The notes under the pieces were generated by a model. The model was not told where the DNA came from, did not search any database, and saw nothing but the letters and a program-made list of their open reading frames with translations. A DNA stretch of 64,000 bases from Candidatus Saccharimonadota bacterium (GTDB lineage: Bacteria; Patescibacteriota; Saccharimonadia; Saccharimonadales; Saccharimonadaceae): NCBI GenBank assembly GCA_028286285.1, contig JAQBRV010000002.1:1-64000 (forward strand), given 5' to 3'. Positions within the stretch are counted from its first letter, which is position 1. The number at the start of each line of letters is the position of its first letter. The translations under genes were made by a program, and so were the position numbers. Shown piece after piece: positions 7,511 through 15,268 of the stretch.

Positions 7511-8188
7511 TCAGCTGACGGTGGCGATCGCCCCCGTGATCCCGTCGAGCAGCTCCTTCTTGCCCCTCACGGTTGAGTTGAGCGGACCCTGCAGATCCAC
7601 GGCGTGCTGCCTGATGTCCTCGAGTACCGACTTGACGTCGGCCCTGGGGATCATGTCCGCCGGGGTGGCGGGTGTGGCCTGGGCTGCGGCGAGCTGCTTG
7701 GCGAGGGAGCCGGCCTTGTTGGGGTCGCGCTCTTCGGCCAACGACCGCTCGGCCGTCTCCCTGGATCGCTTCTCGGTGTCCCGCTGGTTGCGGGTCGAGA
7801 TGAGCTCCTTCGGCGTGCCGTCGTCCTCGACCGCGATGTGGTCCGGTCCTCCAAAGAAGATCCGGGTCATCGCGGCCTTCTGGCCGTCGGTAACACCGGG
7901 AGCGGCCAGGATGACGTTCAGGGACTGCTGCAGATCGTTCGGGGTCGGTGCGGCACCTGCGCCGAGCTGCGCGGCCGGCTGGCCGGCACTGTTCTGGGCG
8001 TAGGTGCCTGCCGCGAACGAGGCCGCGAGGCCGTTGTCACTCATGACGGCGAGGAGCTGCTCGACGAGCTGCTCCTGCTGAGTCATGCTGAGGCTGTTCA
8101 TGCGGTCTTCGAACTCGGCGGCGAGCCGGTCGGTCAGACCGTCGATCTTCTTGTCGACCGCGGTGCGGCCCTTGTCGGCGTCAAACAT
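7511..8188 (-). CDS. GC-rich gene for an Ala/Gln-rich helical protein of unknown function
   Basis: A 226-residue soluble protein. The N-terminal half is helical (residues about 5-50, with LSMTQQEQLVEQLL), followed by an Ala/Gly/Pro-rich linker (around 60-80), a central part with DDGTPKELISTRNQR, and a C-terminal helical region ending in LLDGITGAIATVS. No Cys, no membrane helix and no catalytic motif are seen. Third codon positions are almost all G or C. AAGGGAG lies 7 nt before the ATG at 8188, which decides the start. It is driven by the minus-strand promoter at 8436-8464 through a structured leader of about 240 nt. Function unknown. The AT-rich local promoter in front of a GC-rich coding region suggests an acquired gene that is expressed. 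Confidence 0.7.
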   Translation of the reverse strand: MFDADKGRTAVDKKIDGLTDRLAAEFEDRMNSLSMTQQEQLVEQLLAVMSDNGLAASFAAGTYAQNSAGQPAAQLGAGAAPTPNDLQQSLNVILAAPGVTDGQKAAMTRIFFGGPDHIAVEDDGTPKELISTRNQRDTEKRSRETAERSLAEERDPNKAGSLAKQLAAAQATPATPADMIPRADVKSVLEDIRQHAVDLQGPLNSTVRGKKELLDGITGAIATVS

Positions 8189-8430
8189 GGTGTTGCTCCC
8201 TTGCGATAGATTGTGTGGTCGATTGTGACTATATAAAGTTATTATGTAGTTGTGGATCTTCCACACAACGTCTCTCGCGAGGTGACATTGTGCACGGCGC
8301 ATATAAACTTAAAAGGTTATATAAACGGTGCACAATGCCATAAATAGCTGATGGGTAGTGTTATGTGAGTCAATGGACTCTGAACATAACGCTGTAAATG
8401 TGCGTACCGAACCTCACACGGTTGATACGT
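8189..8430 (-). promoter_or_regulatory. Long structured 5' leader of the GC-rich 7511 gene
   Basis: There is no gene here. Three hairpins follow one another on the predicted minus-strand RNA. GTTATGT-GAGTC pairs with GACTC..ACATAAC (8360-8390). CATTGTGCAC (8286-8295) pairs perfectly with GTGCACAATG (8328-8337) around an AT-rich core that itself contains ATATAA/TTATAT. GTTGTGTGGA pairs with TCCACAAC (about 8240-8260). A leader this long with nested dyads may be a cis-regulatory RNA; no known riboswitch class is recognised. Confidence 0.55.
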
Positions 8431-8435
8431 TGATG

Positions 8436-8511
8436 ATTCTAACATGAGTTAGCCAAAATGTCAATACTTTACTCAACCTATATTGACATTTAGCAAGTAT
8501 TATGCTAATGT
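8436..8511. promoter_or_regulatory. Divergent promoter pair in a perfect inverted repeat
   Basis: AATGTCAATA (8457-8466) and TATTGACATT (8481-8490) are exact inverted copies, so each carries a TTGACA -35 box. Leftward: TTGACA (8464-8459), a 17-nt spacer ending TGT, TAGAAT (8441-8436). Rightward: TTGACA (8483-8488), a 17-nt spacer ending TGC, TAATGT (8506-8511), only 9 nt before the ATG at 8521. The symmetric -35 region could also bind one dimeric regulator of both genes. Confidence 0.75.
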
Positions 8512-8520
8512 TAAAACATT

Positions 8521-10155
8521 ATGACAACCACACACAATCATGCACCCCAAGTCCCAGCGGAATTAACTGCTGCTGAAAGAGCTGTGTTTACGGTTGATAA
8601 ACTTAATGAATGGCGGACAGCTCAACGTGCGATTCTTCATGACACCAAGTTTGGCAATGGCCCAAATAGTTTTAATCTAGATTGGCAGGCAGATTTTGAC
8701 GCGTTGATTAATGATTCACTCGATAGGTTTCTTGAGAAGGGGGGCATCGCAAACGACACAGTAAACTTTGCTGAGGTTCGTCAACTCTTTAGGGATGCAT
8801 CTATCGATAATATCTCTGAAGATGAATGGGGTAATTCGCCAGCGAGCCGTGGTTTAGACCCGAATAACCATCAATCCCAGAGTGATATGTTTAAAGAACG
8901 CATAGAGCAACGTGCGGGTACTCAGCCAATAGCTTCTGCTGAGCTAACGCCTGGACAAATTGCCGAATTTGAATTGCTCGAAACAGGGGTGGAAGCAGCC
9001 CGCGAGCTATGGGCCACTGAAAGTGCGAAACGCCAAGACAAATTCTTTAGTGCAAAGAATAAAAAGCGCGATGAACTTCGCGACGACTACTTTAAAAAAG
9101 TCCAAGAATTAGGCAAGCTTCACTTAGCTAGTCACGAAGATTACTCTGACGAGGATAAAAACTTACTGGCTATGACAGTATTGTTTGATGAACAGGAAAA
9201 ACTGCGTGTACTCACGAAAGAGAAGTTGGAAGGTACATCAATCGGAAAATTCGTCAACTGGATGAATAAGGGTTCAACAATCACTCGTATCGCTAAGGGG
9301 GTGTCCATTGGTGTAGTTGCAGGTACCGCAGGCTCATTCCTCGCTGGCGCAATTGGTGCCGGAGTCATAACAGTAGGCGCAATTGGTGCGTCACGATTCG
9401 CTCGTAACTTTGCGATTAAAGATCACCAGAAGCGCGGTATGGCGTCAATCTATGATGCACAAAACAGTATAGACTTTGACGCAAATGAACTACATACGTC
9501 AGCTGCGCTTGGCTTCACGACCGACGATGATCGCATGAGTAAGATTGAGCAAATCACGGGGGCAAATGAAGCTTTCGAAGGCGATACTCGTAAAGAGCAA
9601 GGGAAACGTCGTAAATCAGCCGCCTACGGCACGATAATGATGGGTGCTGGTGCCTTAGTTGGATATGGTATTCACGAAGGTATTGAGCGAGCGCAAGATT
9701 CAAATCTCACAGCAACTGGCTGGGTGAAAGATCAATGGAATGACTTTTGGCACACTGATGGTGAACGCCCTGAAGCACCCGGTAATAAACCTCACATTAT
9801 CGACAGGGATCATGATGGCATTCGCGACGGTAAAGATCCATTTGTTGATGCAAACCATGATGGATTTGATGATAGAACCGGTGAAGCGCCCCTTGATATG
9901 CATGATATACCGCACGATGCACGCTGGGTTGAACCAGGTGAGGGTTGGTACCAGACCTTCAATGAGCTCGGTATTCCTCAGGATAACTGGCAGGATGTCT
10001 TGCGGGACGCCGGTCCGAAGCTTCATGAGCAAGGTTGGGCGTACCGCATGCCTGATGGCCAATGGGGTATTAGCCAGCCTGGACGTTTACCGGATAGCGC
10101 ACTGAAGATTATCGCTGAATCGTCTAAAGATAACGGCTATAGTCTCGCTGCCTAG
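8521..10155 (+). CDS. Large unknown protein with glycine-rich membrane hairpin and Asp-rich calcium-type repeats
   Basis: A 544-residue protein. Residues 1-255 are hydrophilic and helical with several charged stretches. A Gly/Ala-rich hydrophobic region at about 258-295 could form a membrane hairpin, and a second one lies near 367-387. Residues about 428-455 contain DRDHDGIRDG and DANHDGFDDR, two DxDxDG-type loops like those of thrombospondin type 3 or dockerin repeats that bind calcium. The last 70 residues are Trp/Gly-rich (WAYRMPDGQWGIS). The -10 box lies 9 nt before the ATG and no Shine-Dalgarno is present, so the mRNA is nearly leaderless. Topology suggests a soluble cytoplasmic half and an exported C-terminal half. 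Function unknown. Confidence 0.75.
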   Translation: MTTTHNHAPQVPAELTAAERAVFTVDKLNEWRTAQRAILHDTKFGNGPNSFNLDWQADFDALINDSLDRFLEKGGIANDTVNFAEVRQLFRDASIDNISEDEWGNSPASRGLDPNNHQSQSDMFKERIEQRAGTQPIASAELTPGQIAEFELLETGVEAARELWATESAKRQDKFFSAKNKKRDELRDDYFKKVQELGKLHLASHEDYSDEDKNLLAMTVLFDEQEKLRVLTKEKLEGTSIGKFVNWMNKGSTITRIAKGVSIGVVAGTAGSFLAGAIGAGVITVGAIGASRFARNFAIKDHQKRGMASIYDAQNSIDFDANELHTSAALGFTTDDDRMSKIEQITGANEAFEGDTRKEQGKRRKSAAYGTIMMGAGALVGYGIHEGIERAQDSNLTATGWVKDQWNDFWHTDGERPEAPGNKPHIIDRDHDGIRDGKDPFVDANHDGFDDRTGEAPLDMHDIPHDARWVEPGEGWYQTFNELGIPQDNWQDVLRDAGPKLHEQGWAYRMPDGQWGISQPGRLPDSALKIIAESSKDNGYSLAA

Positions 10156-10192
10156 CATGGTACAATAATTACAGACAACGTAAGGGGTATAA

Positions 10193-10663
10193 ATGTTTCA
10201 ACTAGATGATAAATTCCTACAAGATCTCGGGCTGGACCAGTTGCCCGAAGAGCAGAAAAAGCCATTCTTAGAGCACATCTACAGCGAGCTTGAACTCAAG
10301 GTAGGCACGCGATTATCGGACGGACTGAGCGATACGCAGCTCGGAGAATTTGAAAAGATTATCGACCGCGACGAAGAGGCTATTGCCACTTGGCTATCGC
10401 TGCATGCGCCTGATTTCATGCAAGAGGAGAGTTTTACTCGTCTGCAACAGGCTACGAAACTTGAAGCAACCGATCCCCGTCTGAAATCTGAATTTGCTGC
10501 TACCAAGTGGCTGGAAGTGAATCGACCCGATTACCGCACAGTTGTCGCGGAAGTCCTGGAAGAGCTCAAAAAAGAAATTATTACGAACCGAGATGCGATT
10601 CTCGGTAGTATGACTCAGCAACCACCCCAAGAACCACCACAGCAACCGCCGATAGCAGCATAA
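10193..10663 (+). CDS. Helical protein with DUF5663-like domain and Pro/Gln tail
   Basis: A 156-residue acidic protein. Residues 1-80 share the pattern L.DLGL..L.......FL.HIY..LE..VG..L...LS..QL..FE......EA.A.WL...AP with the protein at 5474, so they are paralogues. A second helical part (about 90-140) and a Pro/Gln-rich tail (142-156) follow. AAGGGG about 5 nt upstream is the ribosome binding site, and TACAAT lies at about 10161. A terminator follows. It lies between two unknown genes; the role is unknown. Confidence 0.75.
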   Translation: MFQLDDKFLQDLGLDQLPEEQKKPFLEHIYSELELKVGTRLSDGLSDTQLGEFEKIIDRDEEAIATWLSLHAPDFMQEESFTRLQQATKLEATDPRLKSEFAATKWLEVNRPDYRTVVAEVLEELKKEIITNRDAILGSMTQQPPQEPPQQPPIAA

Positions 10664-10671
10664 GACAGTAT

Positions 10672-10695
10672 CCGCCGAGAAATCGGCGGTTTTTT
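10672..10695 (+). terminator. Rho-independent terminator
   Basis: CCGCCGA-GAAA-TCGGCGG followed by TTTTTTG, directly behind the stop codon at 10663. Confidence 0.9.
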
Positions 10696-10980
10696 GTTCT
10701 TGAGACCAAGAACCAAGTCCTTCTTTTGACTTGAATCAAAAGAAGCAAAAGTTCAAGTCCTACTCATGTTCGATCGGGTTGTCGTTGTAAAGCCCGATAA
10801 TCATCGAAAGAACTCAGCGAAGGATTAAGAGCCACCGGCGCTTATCATTCGCTTCAAGCACCTTCCGATTCTGTTAGATTGTCGGTTTTACAAACGCCAC
10901 CGCCGCATGCCCATGAGATGGACGGTTACGGGCTGACGCGCCGAAGGCCGTTTGGTACACTCAGCGTCAAAGTACGCTGA
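10696..10980. other. Gene-free, hairpin-dense stretch; possible structured RNA
   Basis: No convincing ORF in about 290 nt. Visible dyads: GTTCTTG-AGAC-CAAGAAC (10696-10713); CTTCTTTTGA (10720-10729) with TCAAAAGAAG (10736-10745); GACTTGAA (10728-10735) with TTCAAGTC (10752-10759), which excludes the previous stem; ATCGGG with CCCGAT (about 10772-10797); and TCAGCGT (10961-10967) with ACGCTGA (10974-10980). The overlapping alternative stems look switch-like. No promoter inside is clear. Confidence 0.5.
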
Positions 10981-10983
10981 CTA

Positions 10984-11012
10984 TTGACGGATAACCATAA
11001 GTGTGATAATAT
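10984..11012 (+). promoter_or_regulatory. Promoter of the 11055 gene
   Basis: TTGACG (10984-10989), a 17-nt spacer ending TGA, TAATAT (11007-11012). It fits the same layout as the promoters at 320, 8483, 28958 and 41408. Confidence 0.65.
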
Positions 11013-11054
11013 GTTAACAAGTTTCAATAAAAACAAAAAAAGGCATCCACCACG

Positions 11055-11663
11055 ATGAGCGAGCAACTACAAAAATCAGTACAAAAACTTCGCAATGCTG
11101 AAGCATTTGCTGATGCGACGAACTACCCTTCAACTGAGGTAGGTAGTCATGCGAAGGGTCGTCACATTACTGAGGATGGAGAGCATAATTTCGACGAAGT
11201 TCAGATCGACGCCAGTGCGTATAGAGCGATTAAGGGTGAAAAGGTTGATGAATTGAAAGACGCTGGTCTTTCCAAGAATAATTGGGCAGAGGATGATCAA
11301 TTTCCCGCCACATCGCACGATATTGAAGTGCTATCAGGTCGAGAGTTTGATAGTAAACACGCGAGCGAAGTGGGCTATAAGGTTGAAGTTATTGAGCCAC
11401 AGTCGTACGATGCAGACACTAACAAATATGAATCTCGACCAGACATGACATATGTAGACAGCGGGCGTGTTGAGGTCAAACGCACAGCACGCGACAAGAA
11501 CGGTAATGTGACCGAAGGTGTAGTAAAACAATTATCTGGAGCGCGTGCCGAACGCGCATCTGAAATTCTTACAAATAGAGCAGCACGTTTATTGGGACAG
11601 TCAGCTAGTAAACGCGTAGCCAATCTTCAAGAGCAGTACTTGGGCGAAGACGCAAAAGAATAG
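11055..11663 (+). CDS. Unknown hydrophilic protein
   Basis: A 202-residue soluble, charged protein without Cys, signal peptide or membrane helix. The central segment (about 90-150) alternates hydrophobic and charged residues and looks beta-rich (HASEVGYKVEVIEPQSY, TYVDSGRVEVKRTARDKNG). The last 40 residues are helical and rich in Ala and Arg. No motif of a known enzyme is seen. The upstream region is A-rich (AAAAAGG about 12 nt before the ATG) and a Shine-Dalgarno is weak. Its 3' end abuts convergent fmt with a 1-nt gap and no obvious terminator. The 236-residue protein at 41474 has a similar layout (charged N-terminus, beta-rich C-terminus), but no clear homology can be claimed. Confidence 0.65.
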   Translation: MSEQLQKSVQKLRNAEAFADATNYPSTEVGSHAKGRHITEDGEHNFDEVQIDASAYRAIKGEKVDELKDAGLSKNNWAEDDQFPATSHDIEVLSGREFDSKHASEVGYKVEVIEPQSYDADTNKYESRPDMTYVDSGRVEVKRTARDKNGNVTEGVVKQLSGARAERASEILTNRAARLLGQSASKRVANLQEQYLGEDAKE

Positions 11664-11664
11664 T

Positions 11665-12549
11665 CTATTTTTTGTAGCCCTTTAAAAATGCTTCACCACT
11701 CATGGTCTTACCACTTGGAGCAATTAGCTCGTCGATTGAGAGATACTTATCATCCCTGAGCTTGATATCTAACTCGGTAGTTTTTTCGTGCGAGATATGA
11801 GCTTTGGTAACAATAATATCTTTTTCCAGAACACTTACTCTGACACGTGGAAACCTGAGGTAGGCACGAACGCGGCGTTCGGCTTCGGCGGCTGTTAATT
11901 CCTGTGGGTCAAGCTGACCGTCGGCTTTGGTGAGCAACTGACAATATGAAGCTTGGCTGTCGTCTTGAGGTGTTGGCTGCAGGTCACTTGCCAGAATACG
12001 CGGTAATGTTTCAAGCAGAAGGTCGGTGCCGAAAGTGGCTAACTCTTGGTAGAGCTGTGGCTGAGTTTCGGTGCCCGCGAGAGGATATTCTTTAGCGGTA
12101 TAGATTGGCCCGGCGTCCATCTCGGCTGAAAGTTTCATGATCGTGACGCCGGTTTTGCCATCCCCATTTAAAATGGCCGACTCGATAGGTGAGGGTCCGC
12201 GGTATTTCGGCAAAAGCGAGGGGTGGACGTTGATAATCCCCGGACTGAAAAGGTTAATTGTGGCCTGGGGGATAATCTTGCCGTAGCTGACCAGCACGCC
12301 GGCAATCGGTTGAAGTGCCTGGATGTCGGCCGTAATATCCGCGAGCTTAACGGGCTGCCAGACGGGGATATTATGCTTTTCGGCGACTACTTTCACGCTG
12401 GGGGCGACGACCGTTTGTCCGCGACCTTTGCGACTGTCGGGTTTGGTAACGACAGCGGCAATGTCGTAACCAGCCTCGATGAGGCCGGTGAGAACCGTGA
12501 GGCTAAACTCCTCAGTCCCAAAGAATATTATTTTGTTTGATGTGTTCAT
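11665..12549 (-). CDS. fmt: Methionyl-tRNA formyltransferase
   Basis: About 295 residues. The N-terminal formyltransferase fold starts IIFFGTEEFS. The catalytic region contains NVHPSLLPKYRGPSPI, with the Asn-x-His pair and downstream Asp of the family, and GVTIMKLSAEMDAGPI. The C-terminal OB-like domain has ELTAAEAERRVRAYLRFP. It formylates Met-tRNAfMet with 10-formyl-THF. The N-terminus overlaps the end of def by about 40 nt, so translation is probably coupled. Two adjacent ATGs (12552 and 12549) are possible starts; the extra 88 residues of the longer frame belong to def read out of frame. The gene order priA-def-fmt is the common bacterial one. Confidence 0.93.
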   Translation of the reverse strand: MNTSNKIIFFGTEEFSLTVLTGLIEAGYDIAAVVTKPDSRKGRGQTVVAPSVKVVAEKHNIPVWQPVKLADITADIQALQPIAGVLVSYGKIIPQATINLFSPGIINVHPSLLPKYRGPSPIESAILNGDGKTGVTIMKLSAEMDAGPIYTAKEYPLAGTETQPQLYQELATFGTDLLLETLPRILASDLQPTPQDDSQASYCQLLTKADGQLDPQELTAAEAERRVRAYLRFPRVRVSVLEKDIIVTKAHISHEKTTELDIKLRDDKYLSIDELIAPSGKTMSGEAFLKGYKK

Positions 12550-13087
12550 CATAATTGAGTGGTTGTAATTCTCCCTCGTCGTCGAGGGTATAAAATGCTT
12601 TTTCATCATCTTTAATATGATCAATAAATACAATGCCATTGGTGTGGTCGATTTCATGCTGGATGACGCGTGCCAGGAAACCCTCCGCTTTAAAGCGCAG
12701 CTCATTGCCGTCGACACCAAGGGCTTTAACGCGGATTTTGGTGTGGCGCGGCACTTTGCCGTATACTTTACTAACACTGAGGCAGCCTTCGTAGTCAGCC
12801 ACCAACTCACCTTCATACTTCACAATTTCTGGGTTAATCAGAGTTGTGAAGTCGCGAGCTTCTTTATCATCGAAGTCACTGCGCACGATGACGACGCGGT
12901 CGAGTCGGTCGATTTGAACAGCGGCAAGAGCGGCACTTATTTCGTGCGGACGAGAGTCTTCCCAGTCAAGCGCGGCATTCGTCATCTCTTCGACGAGCTG
13001 CGTTGTTTCATCCGTAACAACATGCACTTTTAGCGATTTCTGCCGTAGGTGCTTGTTCGGCAGTACGATGATATCTTCTTTTTTCAT
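12512..13087 (-). CDS. def: Peptide deformylase with degenerate motif 1
   Basis: A 191-residue protein with EGCLS (100-104) and QHEIDH (143-148), the metal-binding motifs 2 and 3 of peptide deformylase. Motif 1, normally GxGxAAxQ, reads SAALAAVQ (51-58): the first two Gly are lost but the catalytic Gln stays. The enzyme removes the formyl group from nascent proteins. A TATACT box lies 7 nt before the ATG with no Shine-Dalgarno, implying a leaderless mRNA. It is followed by overlapping fmt. The loss of the glycines may alter substrate choice, or simply be tolerated. Confidence 0.88.
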   Translation of the reverse strand: MKKEDIIVLPNKHLRQKSLKVHVVTDETTQLVEEMTNAALDWEDSRPHEISAALAAVQIDRLDRVVIVRSDFDDKEARDFTTLINPEIVKYEGELVADYEGCLSVSKVYGKVPRHTKIRVKALGVDGNELRFKAEGFLARVIQHEIDHTNGIVFIDHIKDDEKAFYTLDDEGELQPLNYDEHIKQNNILWD

Positions 13088-13108
13088 TTATTCCAGTATA
13101 ACAGATGA

Positions 13109-15046
13109 CTAAAGCAGACTCATAGGGTCTAATTCACTTTGCCAATGAGTCGGCGGCAGGTACTGCAAAGCTATCACTAAATCGCTACGCTGTGGCGACT
13201 TGAGGATGAGCTGCCAGCGGTATGTATCGCGCTGCCGCTCATAAAACGCCGGGGTTGGGCCAAGAATCTGGACAGTGGGCGGGAGATGGATGCGTAACTC
13301 ACGAGCCAGCGCCTGCGCGTGTTTAACAGCGGCAGCTTCAGTTTTATAGATACAGGTCAGTTTTAGAAGATAGGTGAAGGGTGGAAAGAGTGCCCGGCGG
13401 CGCTGTGCAATGGTGGCAGTATAGAAATGTTCATAGTTTTGATTGAGGCCATCGACCACTGCCCGATGAGTCGGCTGGTAACTTTGCACAATGACGGTGG
13501 TTGGATGATGTGAACGACCAACGCGACCAACTACCTGGGCGAGCAGCTGGAAGGTGCGCTCTGGGGCGCCAAAGTCGGGCAGCGACAGACCGCTATCAGC
13601 TTGCACGACACCAACTGTCCGCAGCTTTGGTAGATCGAGACCCTTGGCGATGACTTGTGTGCCAATAATCAGATCAATCGTGCCATCGTAGAGTTCCTTG
13701 TACTTCTCCTCGACCGATTCGCCGGTCTCGCTATCACCGTCAAAGCGCATGATGGTCTTTTTTGGATAAAGTTTGCGTAGCTCGGCTTCAATCAACTTGG
13801 TGCCAATACCTTTGTGGATAATATCGGTGTGGTGACAGGTAGGACAGCTGGTAGGAACCTTGTCGTGAAAGCCACAGATATGACAGCGAAGGTGGTGATT
13901 ATCGGCGTGGAGGGTCAGGGGGATGAAACAGCGGGGACAGCCAGCTTGCCAACCGCAGTTTTCACACAGCGTGGTACTGGCGCTGCCGCGCCGATTATGA
14001 AAAATGAGCGCCTGATGACCATTTTCGAATGTCTCTTCAAGCTGGAGTAGGAGCTTATCGGACAAAAAGCGGTGCTTGGTAAAATTGGATCGTTTGGTCA
14101 TATCGACCAGAGAAATGATAGGCTTCGTTATCTCACGGGCAGGACTCGACATAGTGATAATCGGACGGTGTGAGTGCTCGGCAACATAGTATTCGCTGAT
14201 GCTCGGTGTGGCACTGCCCATGATGAGCTTTGCGTGGTGGAAGCCGGCCAAGATACCAGCGGCGCGAAGGGCGGAATAGCGAGGGGATTGTTCTTGCTTG
14301 AAACTGGGCTCGTGGGCTTCGTCGATGGCGATCAGGCCAACGTGTGCCAGCGGCAAAAAGAGAGCCGAGCGGGGACCAATGACGACTCTGGGGATCTTGC
14401 TTGTGAGTGCTTCTTTCCATGCTGCGTGACGTTCGGCTTCGGTTTGGCGCGAATGGGTGAGGATGATGTCATTGAAATGATGCGAGAATTCGTCCACTAG
14501 TTGCGAGGTTAGGGCAATCTCAGGCACTAAAATAATGACCGACTGATTACGAGCGAGGGATCGTCTAGCAGCTTCGATATAGACGGCCGTTTTCCCTGAG
14601 CCAGTCACACCGTGCAAGAGGGCGGTTCCAGGAGACATGCCTTCGATCGTGGCGAGGGCTTCATGCTGATCTTTTGTGAACACAATTTTTGTTCGATCGC
14701 GCATGGCAACATGTGGCTGTGCCACTCGTTGGCGGCGTTTTTTTTGCAATCCTCGGGGTAATAATGCCTGTAAGACCGTGGCGAGATAAGTGGCGTAATA
14801 ATCGCTCAGCCAGACGGCCAGCCGTATAAGTGGCTCCGGGAGTGGCGTCTCCTCGATAATGGATGAGATGGTTTTTGTGTCGTAGGCTGGCTGTTTGACG
14901 CTGCGTATCACGACCCCGATCAAAGTTTTTTTGCCAATACTAATGCTCACCAACTGGCCGATAGCTAGTTCTATTTCCGAAGAGTAGGTAAACGACGCAC
15001 TGCCGGCGCGGACAATTTGGTTGGGTGCCACCTCGTAGTAGTACAT
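13109..15046 (-). CDS. priA: Primosomal protein N' (replication restart helicase)
   Basis: About 645 residues. The N-terminal DNA-binding part begins MYYYEVAPNQIV. Walker A GVTGSGKT is near 146-153, DEAH near 242-245. A zinc-binding insert has four CxxC pairs (CENCG, CPRC, CHICG, CPTC) and precedes the second helicase lobe with GTQVIAKGLDLP and QVVGRVGRS. E. coli PriA has 732 residues; here the N-terminal part is shortened. It restarts replication at stalled forks. The start at 15046 is chosen because TATAAT lies 6 nt upstream (leaderless) and the first 17 residues of the longer frame run through the promoter. Confidence 0.93.
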   Translation of the reverse strand: MYYYEVAPNQIVRAGSASFTYSSEIELAIGQLVSISIGKKTLIGVVIRSVKQPAYDTKTISSIIEETPLPEPLIRLAVWLSDYYATYLATVLQALLPRGLQKKRRQRVAQPHVAMRDRTKIVFTKDQHEALATIEGMSPGTALLHGVTGSGKTAVYIEAARRSLARNQSVIILVPEIALTSQLVDEFSHHFNDIILTHSRQTEAERHAAWKEALTSKIPRVVIGPRSALFLPLAHVGLIAIDEAHEPSFKQEQSPRYSALRAAGILAGFHHAKLIMGSATPSISEYYVAEHSHRPIITMSSPAREITKPIISLVDMTKRSNFTKHRFLSDKLLLQLEETFENGHQALIFHNRRGSASTTLCENCGWQAGCPRCFIPLTLHADNHHLRCHICGFHDKVPTSCPTCHHTDIIHKGIGTKLIEAELRKLYPKKTIMRFDGDSETGESVEEKYKELYDGTIDLIIGTQVIAKGLDLPKLRTVGVVQADSGLSLPDFGAPERTFQLLAQVVGRVGRSHHPTTVIVQSYQPTHRAVVDGLNQNYEHFYTATIAQRRRALFPPFTYLLKLTCIYKTEAAAVKHAQALARELRIHLPPTVQILGPTPAFYERQRDTYRWQLILKSPQRSDLVIALQYLPPTHWQSELDPMSLL

Positions 15047-15060
15047 AGGATTATTATAGC

Positions 15061-15179
15061 CTTTTGTTATCAAAAGTTCTCGTAGCATTCTTAACATACC
15101 CGCTCCACGCCAAGAATTCCACGAATTAGCGACGTAAATTCTTGGGTTCTCACACGGTCTGTTAAGAATACTCCTCGAC
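15061..15179. repeat. Nested inverted repeats between divergent genes
   Basis: CTTTTG-TTAT-CAAAAG (15061-15076); ATTCTTAAC (15087-15095) with GTTAAGAAT (15161-15169); and inside it CCAAGAATT (15110-15118) with AATTCTTGG (15137-15145). All pairs are perfect. The stretch lies between priA and the divergent gene at 15269 and holds no ORF. It may be an operator region or a small RNA. Confidence 0.5.
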
Positions 15180-15268
15180 TTTTGAGTGAGCGGAGCTATT
15201 TCCTGAAGAAGAATAATGCCCTCCTTTCTGTCGCAGCATCAAACACCAAAAGCTGGTATCATAAGCAT

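Noticed and set aside
7604-8209. A 201-codon open frame on the plus strand opposite the GC-rich gene
   Set aside because: It is a shadow frame created by high-GC third positions of the minus-strand gene; no ribosome binding site and no protein-like composition.
10764-10800. GTTCGATCGGGTT as part of a tRNA T-arm
   Set aside because: No acceptor stem, D-arm or CCA-compatible 3' end fits around it.
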